64,000 nt of DNA from Thalassobaculum fulvum (lineage in GTDB: Bacteria; Pseudomonadota; Alphaproteobacteria; Thalassobaculales; Thalassobaculaceae): positions 21,559-85,558 of the forward strand of contig NZ_BMZS01000017.1 in assembly GCF_014652915.1 (NCBI RefSeq), read 5' to 3'. The position numbers and the translations under genes were made by a program. The notes under the pieces are model-generated. The model did not search any database, had not been told where the DNA came from, and worked only from the letters and a program-made list of their open reading frames with translations. Positions 29,496 to 38,814 of this stretch are shown in pieces. Each line of letters starts with the position of its first letter. Within the stretch, counting starts at the first letter, position 1.

Positions 29496-32123
29496 TCAGA
29501 ATGCCGGCACGTCGGTCCGGCGCCGCTGCAGCACCACCACCAATGCCAGCAGCAGGAACGCCGGGATGTAGAAGATCTCCTTGGCGATGCGCTCGACCGG
29601 CACCTCGATCGCGGTGATCTGCACCGGCACGTCACCGTAGAAGTCGAAATCGCCGAGCTTGCTGCCCGGCACGCTGGTCGGCTGGAACGGTTCCTCGAGC
29701 TTGGCCACGCCGTCCTCGACGATCACGTGGAGGTCGCTGTTCTTCAGCCGGTCGTCGCCGCTGGCCCCCTTCGCGCCCAGCGGCAGCAGGAAGGTCGTGG
29801 TCTCGACCTTGGTCTCGTCGGTTATCGACCGGCCCTCGACGACCAGGCGGATGTCGGCGCCGTCCGGCTCGACCTCGGCGAACTCGACGATCCGGGTCGG
29901 GTCCTCCTGGTGGTAGGGCGGCTCGATCATGTCCAGCCAGAAGCCCGGCCGGAACAGGGTGAACGCCACCAGCAGCAGCGCCACCGCCTCCCAGGCCTTG
30001 TTGCGGGCGAAGAAGTAGCCCTGGGTCCCGGCCGCGAACAGCATCATCGCCACGGTCGCGATCACGAACACATAGACCGCCTCCAGCAACGTCACGTCGA
30101 TCAGCAGCAGGTCGGTGTTGAAGATGAACAGGAACGGCAGGGCCACCGTCCGCAGCGAGTAGTAGAACGCCGTGAAGCCGGTCTTGATCGGATCCGACCC
30201 GGAGATCGCCGCGGCCGCGAACGAGGCCAGCCCGACCGGCGGCGTCACGTCCGCCATGATCCCGAAGTAGAACACGAACAGGTGGACGGCGATCAGCGGC
30301 ACGATCAGGCCGTTCTGCGCCCCGACCTCGACCACGACGGCCGCCATCAGCGACGATACCACGATGTAGTTCGCGGTGGTCGGCAGCCCCATACCCAGGA
30401 TCAGGCTGAACACCGCGACCAGCACCAGCATCGCCATCAGGTTGCCGCCGGACAGGAACTCGATGAAGGCGCCGACCACCTGGTGCGCGCCGGTCAGCGA
30501 GATGGTGCCGACGATGATGCCGGCGGCCCCGGTGGCGACGGCGATGCCGATCATGTTGCGGGCGCCGGCGATCAGGCCGTCGACGATGTCGGCGAAGCCG
30601 CGCCGGAACTCGCCGGCCACGGACCCGGCCTTGCGGAACACCGCCTTCAGGGGGTGTTGGGTGGCCAGGATGAACAGCATCGCCACTGTCGCCCAGTAGG
30701 CGGACAGGCCGGGCGACAGCCGCTCGATCATCAGGCACCAGACCAGGACGACGATCGGCAACAGGAAGTACAGGCCGGTCATCACCGTCGCCTTGACCTC
30801 GGGAAGCTCGCTCACCGGGGCGTTCGGGTCGTCCAGTTCGAGGTCCTGGTAGCGGGCGGCGACGGCCACCAGGCCGACATACACGACGAGGAACAGGACG
30901 CAGACCGCCTCGAAGGTGGCGTCGCCGAACACGTCCTTGGTCCAGCCGAGGCCGTAGTAGACGACCGCCGCCATGATCGCGATCGTCAGGAAGCCGGTCA
31001 GCGCACCGATCAGCCCCTGCACGACGGTCCTCGGCCCGCCGGGCTTCGGCAGCCCCTTCATGCCCGACTTCAGGGCCTCCAGGTGCACGATGTAGAGCAG
31101 CGCGATGTAGGAGATGGACGCCGGCAGTATGGCGTGGCGGACCACGTCGAGATAGCTGACCCCGACATACTCGACCATCAGGAAGGCGGCCGCGCCCATG
31201 ACCGGCGGCATGATCTGGCCGTTGACCGACGACGCCACCTCGACCGCGCCGGCCTTGTCGCCGGAGAACCCGACCCGCTTCATCAGCGGGATCGTGAAGG
31301 TGCCGGTGGTGACGGTGTTGGCGATCGACGAGCCCGAGATCAGGCCGGTCATGGCGGACGACACGACCGCGGCCTTCGCCGGGCCGCCGCGCAGGTGACC
31401 GAGCAGCGCGAACGCGACCTTGATGAAGTAATTGCCGGCGCCGGCCTTGTCGAGCAGCGCACCGAACAGCACGAACAGGAACACCATGGACGCCGAGACG
31501 CCGAGCGCGATGCCGAACACGCCCTCGGTCTGCATCCAGAAGTGCCACATGGCCTTGCCGTAGGACGCCCCCTTCCACTGGATGACGTCCGGGATGAACG
31601 GCTTGTCGCCGAAGAACACGTAGATCAGGAACACCGACGCGACGATCACCAGCGGCAGGCCGAGCGCGCGGTAGGTGCAGACCAGGACCAGCGCGATGCC
31701 GATGGTCGAGACCACCAGGTCGCCGGTGGTCGGCAGGCCGGCGCGCAGCGCGATCCCGTCCTTGAAAGCGATCAGGTACAGGCAGGCCGCGACGCCGAGC
31801 AGCGCCATCAGCCAGTCGTACCAGGGCACGTAGTCGCGCGGCGACGACGCCAGCAGCGGGTAGGACATCGCCGCCAGCGCGAAGGCGAAGGCCAGATGGA
31901 TCGCGCGCGCCTCGTCGGAGTTGAACACGACCGGAAGGCCGGTCAGGTCCTGCAGCAGGAACGGCAGGTTGGAGGCGTAGTAGAGCTGGAACAGCGACCA
32001 GGCCAGCGCCAGCCCGGCGAGCAGGACACCGACGGTGCCCCTCGGATTGCGGCTCCCGGTATCCGAGGAGGCCACGAGATCCTCGAGGTCGACGGCGTTC
32101 GGGTTGGTGTGCTGGTCGCTCAT
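29496..32123 (-). CDS. TAXI-TRAP transporter fused permease (4TM-12TM)
   Basis: An 875-residue inner-membrane protein joining the small (DctQ-like) and large (DctM-like) subunits of a TRAP transporter, with about 16-18 helices. The N-terminal 30 residues are polar. The large-subunit signature is visible in GLISGSSIANTVTTGTFTIPLMKRVGFS and MPPVMGAAAFLMVEYVGVSY, and the repeat half in GMGLPTTANYIVVSSL and MADVTPPVGLA. A C-terminal soluble region (about 735-850) with VEGRSITDETKVETTTFLLP precedes a last helix. It uses an ion gradient to import a small acid bound by the neighbouring TAXI receptor. Substrate is unknown. Confidence 0.95.
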   Translation of the reverse strand: MSDQHTNPNAVDLEDLVASSDTGSRNPRGTVGVLLAGLALAWSLFQLYYASNLPFLLQDLTGLPVVFNSDEARAIHLAFAFALAAMSYPLLASSPRDYVPWYDWLMALLGVAACLYLIAFKDGIALRAGLPTTGDLVVSTIGIALVLVCTYRALGLPLVIVASVFLIYVFFGDKPFIPDVIQWKGASYGKAMWHFWMQTEGVFGIALGVSASMVFLFVLFGALLDKAGAGNYFIKVAFALLGHLRGGPAKAAVVSSAMTGLISGSSIANTVTTGTFTIPLMKRVGFSGDKAGAVEVASSVNGQIMPPVMGAAAFLMVEYVGVSYLDVVRHAILPASISYIALLYIVHLEALKSGMKGLPKPGGPRTVVQGLIGALTGFLTIAIMAAVVYYGLGWTKDVFGDATFEAVCVLFLVVYVGLVAVAARYQDLELDDPNAPVSELPEVKATVMTGLYFLLPIVVLVWCLMIERLSPGLSAYWATVAMLFILATQHPLKAVFRKAGSVAGEFRRGFADIVDGLIAGARNMIGIAVATGAAGIIVGTISLTGAHQVVGAFIEFLSGGNLMAMLVLVAVFSLILGMGLPTTANYIVVSSLMAAVVVEVGAQNGLIVPLIAVHLFVFYFGIMADVTPPVGLASFAAAAISGSDPIKTGFTAFYYSLRTVALPFLFIFNTDLLLIDVTLLEAVYVFVIATVAMMLFAAGTQGYFFARNKAWEAVALLLVAFTLFRPGFWLDMIEPPYHQEDPTRIVEFAEVEPDGADIRLVVEGRSITDETKVETTTFLLPLGAKGASGDDRLKNSDLHVIVEDGVAKLEEPFQPTSVPGSKLGDFDFYGDVPVQITAIEVPVERIAKEIFYIPAFLLLALVVVLQRRRTDVPAF

Positions 32124-32210
32124 GATCCCCCCGATCGCAATGAGCGGGCCCGGTTGCGGGCCGTGCGCGGCACATCGGCGCCGTCGCTTCTGATTTAGGG
32201 ACGAACGGAG

Positions 32211-32239
32211 TCGGGGGAGGACGAGCCGCCCTCCCCCGA
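32211..32239 (-). terminator. Hairpin between the TAXI receptor and permease genes
   Basis: CGGGGGAGG (32212-32220) and CCTCCCCCG (32230-32238) form a 9-bp stem with a 9-base loop, just 9 bases after the receptor stop codon. On the minus strand no T run follows. Its position, in the 124-base gap between receptor and permease, fits partial termination or mRNA 3'-end protection so that more receptor than permease is made. Confidence 0.55.
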
Positions 32240-32247
32240 TCGTCGGC

Positions 32248-33231
32248 TCACATCAGGCCGAGTTCCTTGTAGGCCTTCACGGCACCCGGATGCAGAGGTG
32301 CGGACAGCGAGTCCTTGATCATCTCCTCTGCCTTCAGGTTGGCGAAGGCGGGATGCAGCTTCTTGAAGTCGTCGAGATTGGCCATGACCGCCTTGGCGAC
32401 CACGTAGACGACGTCGTCGGAAACCTTCGCCGAACTCACGAAGGTCGCGCCGACGCCGAAGGTGGTCACGTCGTCCGGATTGCCCGGGTACATGCCGCCC
32501 GGGATCGTGGCCATGCGATAGTAGGAATTGTCGTCGACCAGCTTGCGGATCGCCGCGTTGTCGGCGTTCACCAGCACCGCGTCACAGGTCGAGACGGTCT
32601 CGGACGTCAGGGCCGACGGATGGCCGACCAGCCAGAAGTACGCATCGATCTTGTTGTCGCAAAGCGCCTGGCCGGTTTCCGCCGACTTCAGTTCGGCCGC
32701 GAGCTTCAGGTCGGAGCGCTGCCAGCCGAGGGCGGCCTCGATGACCTCCCAGGTGCCGCGGGTGCCCGAGCCGGCGTTGCCGATGTTCAGGCGCTTGCCT
32801 TTCAGGTCGTCGATGTTCTTCACCGCTGAGTCCCGCCGGGCCACGATCGTCACCGGCTCCGGGTGCACCGAGAACACCGCCCGCAGGTCCGAGAACGCGC
32901 CGGCGTCGGCGAACTTCGAGGTGCCGTTGTAGGCGTGGTACTGCCAGTCGGACTGGGCGACGCCGAACTCCAGCTCGCCGGACCGGATGGTATTGATGTT
33001 GTAGATCGAGCCGCCGGTCGACTCCACCGAGCAGCGGATGCCGTGTTCCTTGCGGTCCTTGTTGACCAGCCGGCAGATCGCGCCGCCGGTCGGATAGTAC
33101 ACGCCGGTGACGCCACCGGTCCCGATCGAGATGAACCGCTGCTCAGCGGCCGAGGCCCCCTCGGAGCCGGCCGCGACGAGCGCTCCGGCGCCCAGTGCGA
33201 CGGCAAAAGTCGTGGCAAGAAGTCGCTTCAT
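32248..33231 (-). CDS. TAXI-family TRAP solute receptor
   Basis: A 327-residue periplasmic binding protein. A signal peptide (MKRLLATTFAVALGAGALVA... cut after about residue 28) precedes the TAXI fold with FISIGTGGVTGVYYPTGGAICRLVNK, the family N-terminal strand, and KRLNIGNAGSGTRGTWEVI. It delivers an unknown carboxylate-type ligand to the fused permease downstream. GGAGGA lies 6 bases before the ATG at 33231, which fixes the start; the 25 codons open upstream are rejected. Confidence 0.95.
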   Translation of the reverse strand: MKRLLATTFAVALGAGALVAAGSEGASAAEQRFISIGTGGVTGVYYPTGGAICRLVNKDRKEHGIRCSVESTGGSIYNINTIRSGELEFGVAQSDWQYHAYNGTSKFADAGAFSDLRAVFSVHPEPVTIVARRDSAVKNIDDLKGKRLNIGNAGSGTRGTWEVIEAALGWQRSDLKLAAELKSAETGQALCDNKIDAYFWLVGHPSALTSETVSTCDAVLVNADNAAIRKLVDDNSYYRMATIPGGMYPGNPDDVTTFGVGATFVSSAKVSDDVVYVVAKAVMANLDDFKKLHPAFANLKAEEMIKDSLSAPLHPGAVKAYKELGLM

Positions 33232-33536
33232 AAGAAGTCCTCCGAACTCTCCCGTTTCTCTTCTCTGTCTGCCGCGGACGGATGCCCCTCCCCGAGGCCA
33301 CGTCACGGCGTACGACCCGGGCTCTTCCGCCCCTTTTCGGTCGCTCAGGCTCTCTTAACCCTGCAAGCCCAGGCGGTACTATGCTCATTCCGTCTTGTTC
33401 GCGTCAACGCGGCCAGGCCGACGGTCGGCGTTCGAAGCGCTTGAACCGGCACCCGGATTGCGTTTAGGTCGCGCAAAGGACGAAAGCTGCCGCCGACGGC
33501 TCCACCAGAAGGCACATGCCGGGGTAAGGCGATCAC
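33232..33536. other. Intergenic region between TAXI receptor and receiver gene
   Basis: About 305 bases between divergently read genes. It holds the receptor ribosome-binding site (near 33240) and a possible minus-strand promoter (33378-33407). The plus-strand side contains no clear promoter for the receiver gene, only a weak GGGGTAAGG before its start. No hairpin, repeat or small coding frame with a ribosome-binding site was seen. Confidence 0.6.
33378..33407 (-). promoter_or_regulatory. Possible promoter of the TAXI-TRAP operon
   Basis: On the minus strand TTGACG (complement of 33402-33407) matches the -35 consensus at five of six positions; CATAGT (complement of 33378-33383) follows after 18 bases and matches the -10 at four of six. 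This would give a 5' leader of about 140 bases before the receptor gene. Confidence 0.35.
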
Positions 33537-33947
33537 ATGACCGGCGAAATCGGGGAATCGGGCGCGTCGGAACGACGGGCGTTCGTCGTCGACGACGACA
33601 GCCTCACCCGGCAACTGATTGCCGCCCATGTCGAGCAGGCCGGGTTCAGGCCAATCGAGGTCGAGCCGATGCAGCCGGATATCGAGAGCGCCGCCGCCTC
33701 GGCCGGCCCCGAGGACGTCGTGATCCTCGACATCATTCTGGGGCCGGACATCGACGGCTTCGAGGTCATCCGGATGCTGGGGCAGATCGGTTTCCCGGGT
33801 CGACTGGTCCTGGTCTCGGGCTACGGGGCCGACTACCTGCAGACGCTCTCGTCCCTGGCCCGCGCGCTCTCGCTCCAGGTCGCCGGCACGATCGCCAAGC
33901 CGGTGCGCCCGGCGGAGATCCGGCGCTGCCTCGACGCCGAAGGATGA
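33537..33947 (+). CDS. Stand-alone response-regulator receiver protein
   Basis: A 136-residue protein made of one receiver domain. The acidic pocket is DDD (19-21), the phospho-acceptor Asp65 in VVILDIILGPDIDGFEV, the switch Ser94 in LVSGYGADY, and the conserved Lys121 in TIAKPVRP. No output domain is attached, so it acts through protein contacts. No kinase gene lies nearby. It converges with the aminotransferase gene after 19 bases. Confidence 0.93.
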   Translation: MTGEIGESGASERRAFVVDDDSLTRQLIAAHVEQAGFRPIEVEPMQPDIESAAASAGPEDVVILDIILGPDIDGFEVIRMLGQIGFPGRLVLVSGYGADYLQTLSSLARALSLQVAGTIAKPVRPAEIRRCLDAEG

Positions 33948-33966
33948 CCGCCGGCGCCGCGACCTC

Positions 33967-35292
33967 CTACCCCGTCAGGGCGGCGTCGATCGAGTCGCCG
34001 AGCTTGTCGACGATCTCGCCGATGTGGCTGTCGTCGATGATGAAGGGCGGCGCCACCAGCACGTGGTCGCCGCGCCGCCCGTCGATGGTCCCGCCCATCG
34101 GGTAGACCATCAGGCCGCGCTCCAGCGCCTCGCGCTTGATCGCCGCGTTCAGCTTGCGCGCCGGGTCGAACGGCTCCTTGCTGGCACGGTCGGCGACCAT
34201 CTCGATGCCGAGGAACAGGCCGCGCCCGCGGATGTCGCCGACGTACGGGTTGTTGCCGAACCGCGACTCCAGCGCCCGCCGCAGCGCCGCTCCCCGGACC
34301 TTGACGTTGTCGAGCAGGTTGTCGTCGCGGATCACGTGCTGCACGGCCAGCCCGGCGGCGCAGGCCGCCGGATGGCCCATGTAGGTATGGCCGTGCTGGA
34401 AGAACCCGGAGCCGTCGCGGATGGCGGCGTAGATCCGCCCGTCCACCAGGACCGCCCCGATCGGCTGGTAGCCGGCGCCCAGCCCCTTGGCGATCACCAG
34501 CAGGTCCGGCGCCACCCCGTCCTCTTCGCAGGCGAACAGGTGGCCGGTCCGGCCCATGCCGCACATCACCTCGTCGAAGATCAGCAGCACGCCGTGGCGG
34601 TCGCAGATCTCGCGGATCCGCTTCAGGTAGCCGGGTACCGCCGGCAGCGCGCCGGCGGTGGCGCCGACCACCGGCTCGCACACGAAGGCGGCCACAGTCT
34701 CCGGCCCGGCCGCCCGGATCGCGGCGTCAAGCTCGTCGGCCACCCGGATGCCGTACTCCTCGGTGGTCTCGCCGTCGCGGCGGTCGCGGTACTCGTAGCA
34801 GGGCGCCACATGGGTCGCGTCGATCAGCAGCGGCCTGAACTGCTCGCGCCGCCACTCGTTGCCGCCGATCGACAGCGCGCCGAGGGTATTGCCGTGGTAG
34901 CTCTGGCGCCGGGCGATGATCCGGTAGCGCTCGGGCTGGCCGATCTCCAGGAAGTACTGGCGCGCCATCTTAAGGGCCGCCTCGACGCCCTCGGAGCCGC
35001 CGGACACGAAGTACACCATGTCCAGGTCACCGGGTGCCGCGTCGACCAGGAAGTCGGCGAGCTTCTCCATCGGCTCGTTGGTGAAGAACCCGGTGTGGGC
35101 ATACGGGATGGCGTCGAGCTGCGCCTTGATCGCGTTGACCACGCGGACGTCGCTGTGACCGAGGCACGACACCGCGGCGCCGCCGGAAGCGTCCAGGTAG
35201 CGCTTGCCGGTGGCGTCGACGATGTAGACGCCGTCGCCGACGGCGGCGGTCGGCGGAACCGACTTGGTCTGGCGGTGGAATACATGGGTCAT
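33967..35292 (-). CDS. Class III PLP-dependent aminotransferase
   Basis: A 441-residue omega-type transaminase of the fold I group. The PLP Lys269 lies in DLLVIAKGLGAGYQP, preceded by FDEVMCGMGRTG (Asp240) and by the phosphate loop SGGSEGVEAALKMAR; the substrate Arg region PPFIIDDSHI is near the end. Substrate is unknown; relatives act on beta-alanine, taurine, or adenosylmethionine-type donors. The ATG at 35292 follows AGGAGG at 6 bases. The frame is open for another 885 bases upstream, but this is a shadow of the convergent-facing peptidase gene. Confidence 0.94.
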   Translation of the reverse strand: MTHVFHRQTKSVPPTAAVGDGVYIVDATGKRYLDASGGAAVSCLGHSDVRVVNAIKAQLDAIPYAHTGFFTNEPMEKLADFLVDAAPGDLDMVYFVSGGSEGVEAALKMARQYFLEIGQPERYRIIARRQSYHGNTLGALSIGGNEWRREQFRPLLIDATHVAPCYEYRDRRDGETTEEYGIRVADELDAAIRAAGPETVAAFVCEPVVGATAGALPAVPGYLKRIREICDRHGVLLIFDEVMCGMGRTGHLFACEEDGVAPDLLVIAKGLGAGYQPIGAVLVDGRIYAAIRDGSGFFQHGHTYMGHPAACAAGLAVQHVIRDDNLLDNVKVRGAALRRALESRFGNNPYVGDIRGRGLFLGIEMVADRASKEPFDPARKLNAAIKREALERGLMVYPMGGTIDGRRGDHVLVAPPFIIDDSHIGEIVDKLGDSIDAALTG

Positions 35293-35478
35293 GCGAACCT
35301 CCTGGCCATCGCTCCGGCCTTCCGACCGGGGGCAGTCAACGCCGGTGACGGCGCCCCGGTCAAGGGTGCGGCGACGCCGGTCCGGCACGGAATCGAGATT
35401 CCCGTTGAAGCCCGCTTGCGCCGGCGCAACCCTGCCCGCGTCGAGGTCGTGCCGACCACCGGCCGGAGGGAAAACAAC

Positions 35479-36297
35479 ATGCGCCGTGTGCTGTCGCTGC
35501 TGGTCGCCGTGGCCTGTGCCGCCGGGTTCGTCGCCGACGCAGCCGCCGAGGGGCGCGGCGGCGGTCTGCGCGGCGGTGGCGGCGGGATGCGGACGCCGAA
35601 AGAGCCGTACGAGGTGCTCGAGCGCAAGGGTCTGTTTGCGACCGGCCTGCGGGCCGCCTTCCCGGCCGGCGTCGACTGTCCCGGCATCGCCTCGCCCTAC
35701 GGATCGCGCACCCGCTACGACGGCAGCGCGCGCAACAACGACCACTACGGCTACCACAACGGCCTGGACATCACCCTGCGGGCCGGCACGCCGCTGCTGG
35801 CGGTTGCCGACGGCACCGTGGTCCATGCCGGGACCGCCGGCCAACTGGTCGGCCACTTCGTGTGGCTGCACTTCGCACCGGCGGCGACCGGCCTGCCGGT
35901 GCATCTGTTCGCGCGCTACCAGCACCTGGACGAGCCGTCGCCGCTGGCGGTCGGGACGACGGTCGAGGCCGGCGACGTGATCGCCCGCTCCGGCAATACC
36001 GGCACCGCCGGCGGCCACTATGGATCCGCCGGCTACCCCCACCTGCACATCAACTTCCTGGTCGGGGACAGCGCCGAGCACACCGTCAAGGGGCCGATGC
36101 TCGGGCCGAAGTCGCTGCGCTACCTGGACCCGCTCGGCCTGTATCTCGTGCCGCCGCCGTCGCCGGCCGACAACCATGCCCTGCGCGACCTGCCGGACGC
36201 CGCCAAGACCGTCGCCGTCCCGGTCCGGACGACCGACGGCCGGACCCTGCCGGCCGGCAGCCGGACCGTGTGGCCGGTCGCCTGCTCGCCGCGCTAG
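35479..36297 (+). CDS. Secreted M23-family (LytM-like) peptidase
   Basis: A 272-residue periplasmic protein. A signal peptide (about 1-23, ending ADAAAEG) is followed by a Gly-rich stretch and the M23 domain. The zinc ligands are His93 and Asp97 (HNGLD) and His190, with His188 as the partner in the HLH motif (PHLHINF). It likely cuts peptidoglycan cross-bridges or acts as an activator. GGAGGG lies 8 bases before the ATG. It diverges from the aminotransferase gene and converges with the Mla lipoprotein gene. Confidence 0.92.
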   Translation: MRRVLSLLVAVACAAGFVADAAAEGRGGGLRGGGGGMRTPKEPYEVLERKGLFATGLRAAFPAGVDCPGIASPYGSRTRYDGSARNNDHYGYHNGLDITLRAGTPLLAVADGTVVHAGTAGQLVGHFVWLHFAPAATGLPVHLFARYQHLDEPSPLAVGTTVEAGDVIARSGNTGTAGGHYGSAGYPHLHINFLVGDSAEHTVKGPMLGPKSLRYLDPLGLYLVPPPSPADNHALRDLPDAAKTVAVPVRTTDGRTLPAGSRTVWPVACSPR

Positions 36298-36323
36298 CCC
36301 GGTCCCGGATCAGCCCCTCCCGT

Positions 36324-36986
36324 TCAGCCCTGCAGGGCCGGGTTGGTCAGGGTCCACACCACGATGTCCCGCAGCACCTTGCCCAGCGCCTCGTCGAACG
36401 TCTCCACGATCGAGCCCATGCGGTTGTCCCGGGACGGCATCAACCGCTCCATGGTCGCCGACGCGATGATGTGCCGTTGCGGCATGCGGACCAGCTTGGC
36501 GTTGATGCGGACGTTGATGGTCGGGGCCTCGGCGCCCTCGGCGTACTCCGCCTGGAACTCGCGCAGCTCGATCCGCAGCACGAAATCGGAGCGCAGCGCG
36601 ACCGACTCCGGGCCGACGCCGACGATCCGCTTAGAGTTCTCGAAGGATTCGATCAGCAGCCGCTGCACCATGTTGGGCGCGTCGTCGATCCACTGGACGC
36701 CGGCGTAGTAGTCGATGGTGTAAGGGCCCCGGGCGACCGCGATCCGGGTGGTGGCGAGGCCGGCCGGCGACGACGGCCGGTCGACGCCGAGCTGCCGGCT
36801 CACGACCGGCAGGTCGGCGGGAAACACGCTCTTCGGCGACAGGGTGTAGAGCTGCGGCGGCGGCCGGTTGATCGGCAGGGCCGAGCATCCGCCGAGGGCT
36901 CCTGCTCCCAGCACCATGGCCGCGGAACCGAGCAGCAGGGAGCGCCGGGCCAGGACGGGCGGGATCGGACGGGAAATCGGCATCAT
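36324..36986 (-). CDS. Mla-associated outer-membrane lipoprotein (ABC auxiliary, PqiC-like)
   Basis: A 220-residue protein with a lipobox LGGC (Cys34) after a hydrophobic signal, and the DUF330/ABC auxiliary-lipoprotein pattern (LYTLSP near the N-terminus, WIDDAPNMVQRLLIESF, VRINAKLVRMPQRHIIAS). It is probably the receiving lipoprotein of the lipid transport system encoded by the genes just upstream. Its ATG overlaps the MCE gene stop as ATGA (36983-36986). A second in-frame Met follows directly. Confidence 0.9.
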   Translation of the reverse strand: MMPISRPIPPVLARRSLLLGSAAMVLGAGALGGCSALPINRPPPQLYTLSPKSVFPADLPVVSRQLGVDRPSSPAGLATTRIAVARGPYTIDYYAGVQWIDDAPNMVQRLLIESFENSKRIVGVGPESVALRSDFVLRIELREFQAEYAEGAEAPTINVRINAKLVRMPQRHIIASATMERLMPSRDNRMGSIVETFDEALGKVLRDIVVWTLTNPALQG

Positions 36987-37990
36987 TGCGCCTCCACCTG
37001 GCCTTCGCGGCGGCCGAACAGGAACTGCGAGGGATCGCGGTCGATCTGCCGCACCACGCGGTCCAGGTTGCCGACCAGCACGCGGGCCTCGATCAGGAAC
37101 TGGGTGAGCTCGTACAGGCCGGAGTTCGAGAAGTCGCGCATGCCAGGCCGCGCCTCGGCGACCAGCGCCTCGAGCTGGGCGGCGGTGCCGCCGATCCGCT
37201 CGGTGGTCTCGCCGAGGCGTTCCGACAGCTTGCCGATCTCGACGTCGACGCCGGTCACGGTGCCGCGGGCGGCCGCCAGCGTCACCGCGATCTCGTCGGC
37301 GATGGTCGCGAAGTTGCGCCGCAGGTCGCGGATCAGCGGGACCAGGTCGGACATCGCGGCGCGCACCTCGGAGGCCGCCGCGGCGCCGTCGATCACCGCC
37401 GCCTCGATGTCGTCCGTCCGACGGCCGAGGGTCGACGACAGCACCGCGAGGTTGCGCAGGATCTCGGTCACCGAGTCCCGGTTCTCCTCGCTGAAGAAGC
37501 CCTGCAGCCGGACCATCAGCACGGTCAGCTGGTCGGCGATCTCCGGCGCCGACTGGAACACCTTCTCCAGCCGCGACGCCCGCGACGGGATCACCGGCGG
37601 CGGCCCGCCGGCCGTGCGCTCCAGTTCCGGAGAATTGCGCGATCCGCCCTGGATCTGGATGAAGCCGACGCCGGTCAGCCCCTGGGATTCCAGGGTCGCG
37701 AACATGTCGGTCTTGATCGACACGGTCGCGTCGATCTCCAGGTCGACCTGGATCTTCTCGACGTTCTCGGGGTCGATCCGTATCCCGGTGACCGAGCCGA
37801 CCGGCACCCCGCGATAGCGGACCGGGCTGCCGACCGACAGGCCGCCGACCGAGCCGGTGAACTCGATCCGATACCCACGCACCTCCTGGTCCAGCCGGAC
37901 GTCGCCGAACCACACCGCGAGGCCGAGGCCCCCGAGGAACAGCAGCAGGACGAAGGCGCCGACCGCCACGTATCCGGCACGGGTCTCCAT
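36983..37990 (-). CDS. MCE-domain substrate-binding protein (MlaD-like)
   Basis: A 335-residue periplasmic protein anchored by one N-terminal helix (about 8-28). The MCE domain lies at about 38-120 (FTGSVGGLSVGSPVRYRGVPVGSVTGI). A long helical region rich in coiled-coil heptads (about 140-300) follows, longer than in E. coli MlaD (183 residues) and closer to the extended MCE proteins that form a tube or needle. It carries phospholipids between the membranes. The start is the ATG at 37990; a GTG at 37996 overlapping the ATPase stop is an alternative. Confidence 0.93.
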   Translation of the reverse strand: METRAGYVAVGAFVLLLFLGGLGLAVWFGDVRLDQEVRGYRIEFTGSVGGLSVGSPVRYRGVPVGSVTGIRIDPENVEKIQVDLEIDATVSIKTDMFATLESQGLTGVGFIQIQGGSRNSPELERTAGGPPPVIPSRASRLEKVFQSAPEIADQLTVLMVRLQGFFSEENRDSVTEILRNLAVLSSTLGRRTDDIEAAVIDGAAAASEVRAAMSDLVPLIRDLRRNFATIADEIAVTLAAARGTVTGVDVEIGKLSERLGETTERIGGTAAQLEALVAEARPGMRDFSNSGLYELTQFLIEARVLVGNLDRVVRQIDRDPSQFLFGRREGQVEAQ

Positions 37991-37992
37991 CG

Positions 37993-38814
37993 TCACCCCC
38001 CTTCCCCGGCGGCCGGGGCAATCCCACCCGGACCCGTCGCCCGGGCCGCGATGTCGAACGCCGCCCGCGCCCGCGGGCCATGGAAGTACTCCTGGATCCA
38101 CGGATGCGGGTCGGCCGTCAGCTCCGCCATGGTGCCGACCACGATCCGCTTGTCCACCAGCACCGCGATGCGGTCGCAGATCCGCGCCAGGCTGTCGAGG
38201 TCGTGGGTCACCATGACCACCGTCAGGCCGAGCGCCCGGCGCAGGTCCAGGATCAGCTCGTCGAACGCCGACGCCCCGATCGGGTCGAGCCCGGCGGTCG
38301 GCTCGTCGAGGAACACCACCTCCGGGTCCAGGGCCAGTGCCCGGGCCAGGCCGGCCCGCTTCCTCATGCCGCCCGAGAGCTGCGAGGGATACTTGCCGCA
38401 GGCGTCCGGCGGCAGGCCGACCAGCCCGACCTTCAGGCGCGCCAGCTCGTCCATCAGGGCCTTCGGGACGTCGCCGCGCTCGCGCATCGGCACCTCGATG
38501 TTCTGGCCGACGGTGAGCGCGCTGAACAGCGCGCCCTCCTGGAACAGCATCCCGAACCGCCCGGCCAGCCGCGCGGTGGTGGAGCCGTCCCACGCCACCC
38601 GTTCGCCGAGCAGCCGGACCTCGCCCTCGGTCGGCCGCTGCAGGCCGATGACGGTCCGCAGCAGCACGGTCTTGCCGGTGCCGGAGCCGCCGACCACGCC
38701 GAGGATCTCGCCGCGCCGCACCTCGAGGTCGAGTCCGTCGTGCACGGTCTGGGTCCCGAACCGGGTCACCAGCCCCCGCACGACGATCGTCGGCTCGCCG
38801 TCGACCGCGGTCAT
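37993..38814 (-). CDS. mlaF: Lipid-transport ABC ATPase (MlaF-like)
   Basis: A 273-residue ABC ATPase. Walker A GGSGTGKT is at 42-49, the signature LSGGM follows PSQ, and Walker B is EVVFLDEPTAGLDP. The motif set and the neighbours place it with MlaF/MkL rather than other importers. It drives phospholipid movement with MlaE. Its ATG overlaps the mlaE stop (ATGA at 38811-38814). The last 25 residues after HGPRARA are Gly/Ala-rich. Confidence 0.94.
   Translation of the reverse strand: MTAVDGEPTIVVRGLVTRFGTQTVHDGLDLEVRRGEILGVVGGSGTGKTVLLRTVIGLQRPTEGEVRLLGERVAWDGSTTARLAGRFGMLFQEGALFSALTVGQNIEVPMRERGDVPKALMDELARLKVGLVGLPPDACGKYPSQLSGGMRKRAGLARALALDPEVVFLDEPTAGLDPIGASAFDELILDLRRALGLTVVMVTHDLDSLARICDRIAVLVDKRIVVGTMAELTADPHPWIQEYFHGPRARAAFDIAARATGPGGIAPAAGEGG

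Noticed and set aside
29727..32198. An 823-codon plus-strand open frame opposite the TRAP permease
   Set aside because: Low-complexity composition (Gly/Asp/His/Arg repeats) and antisense to a clear 875-residue transporter.
35293..36177. Upstream extension of the class III aminotransferase frame
   Set aside because: It is antisense to the M23 peptidase, and an ideal ribosome-binding site marks the start at 35292.
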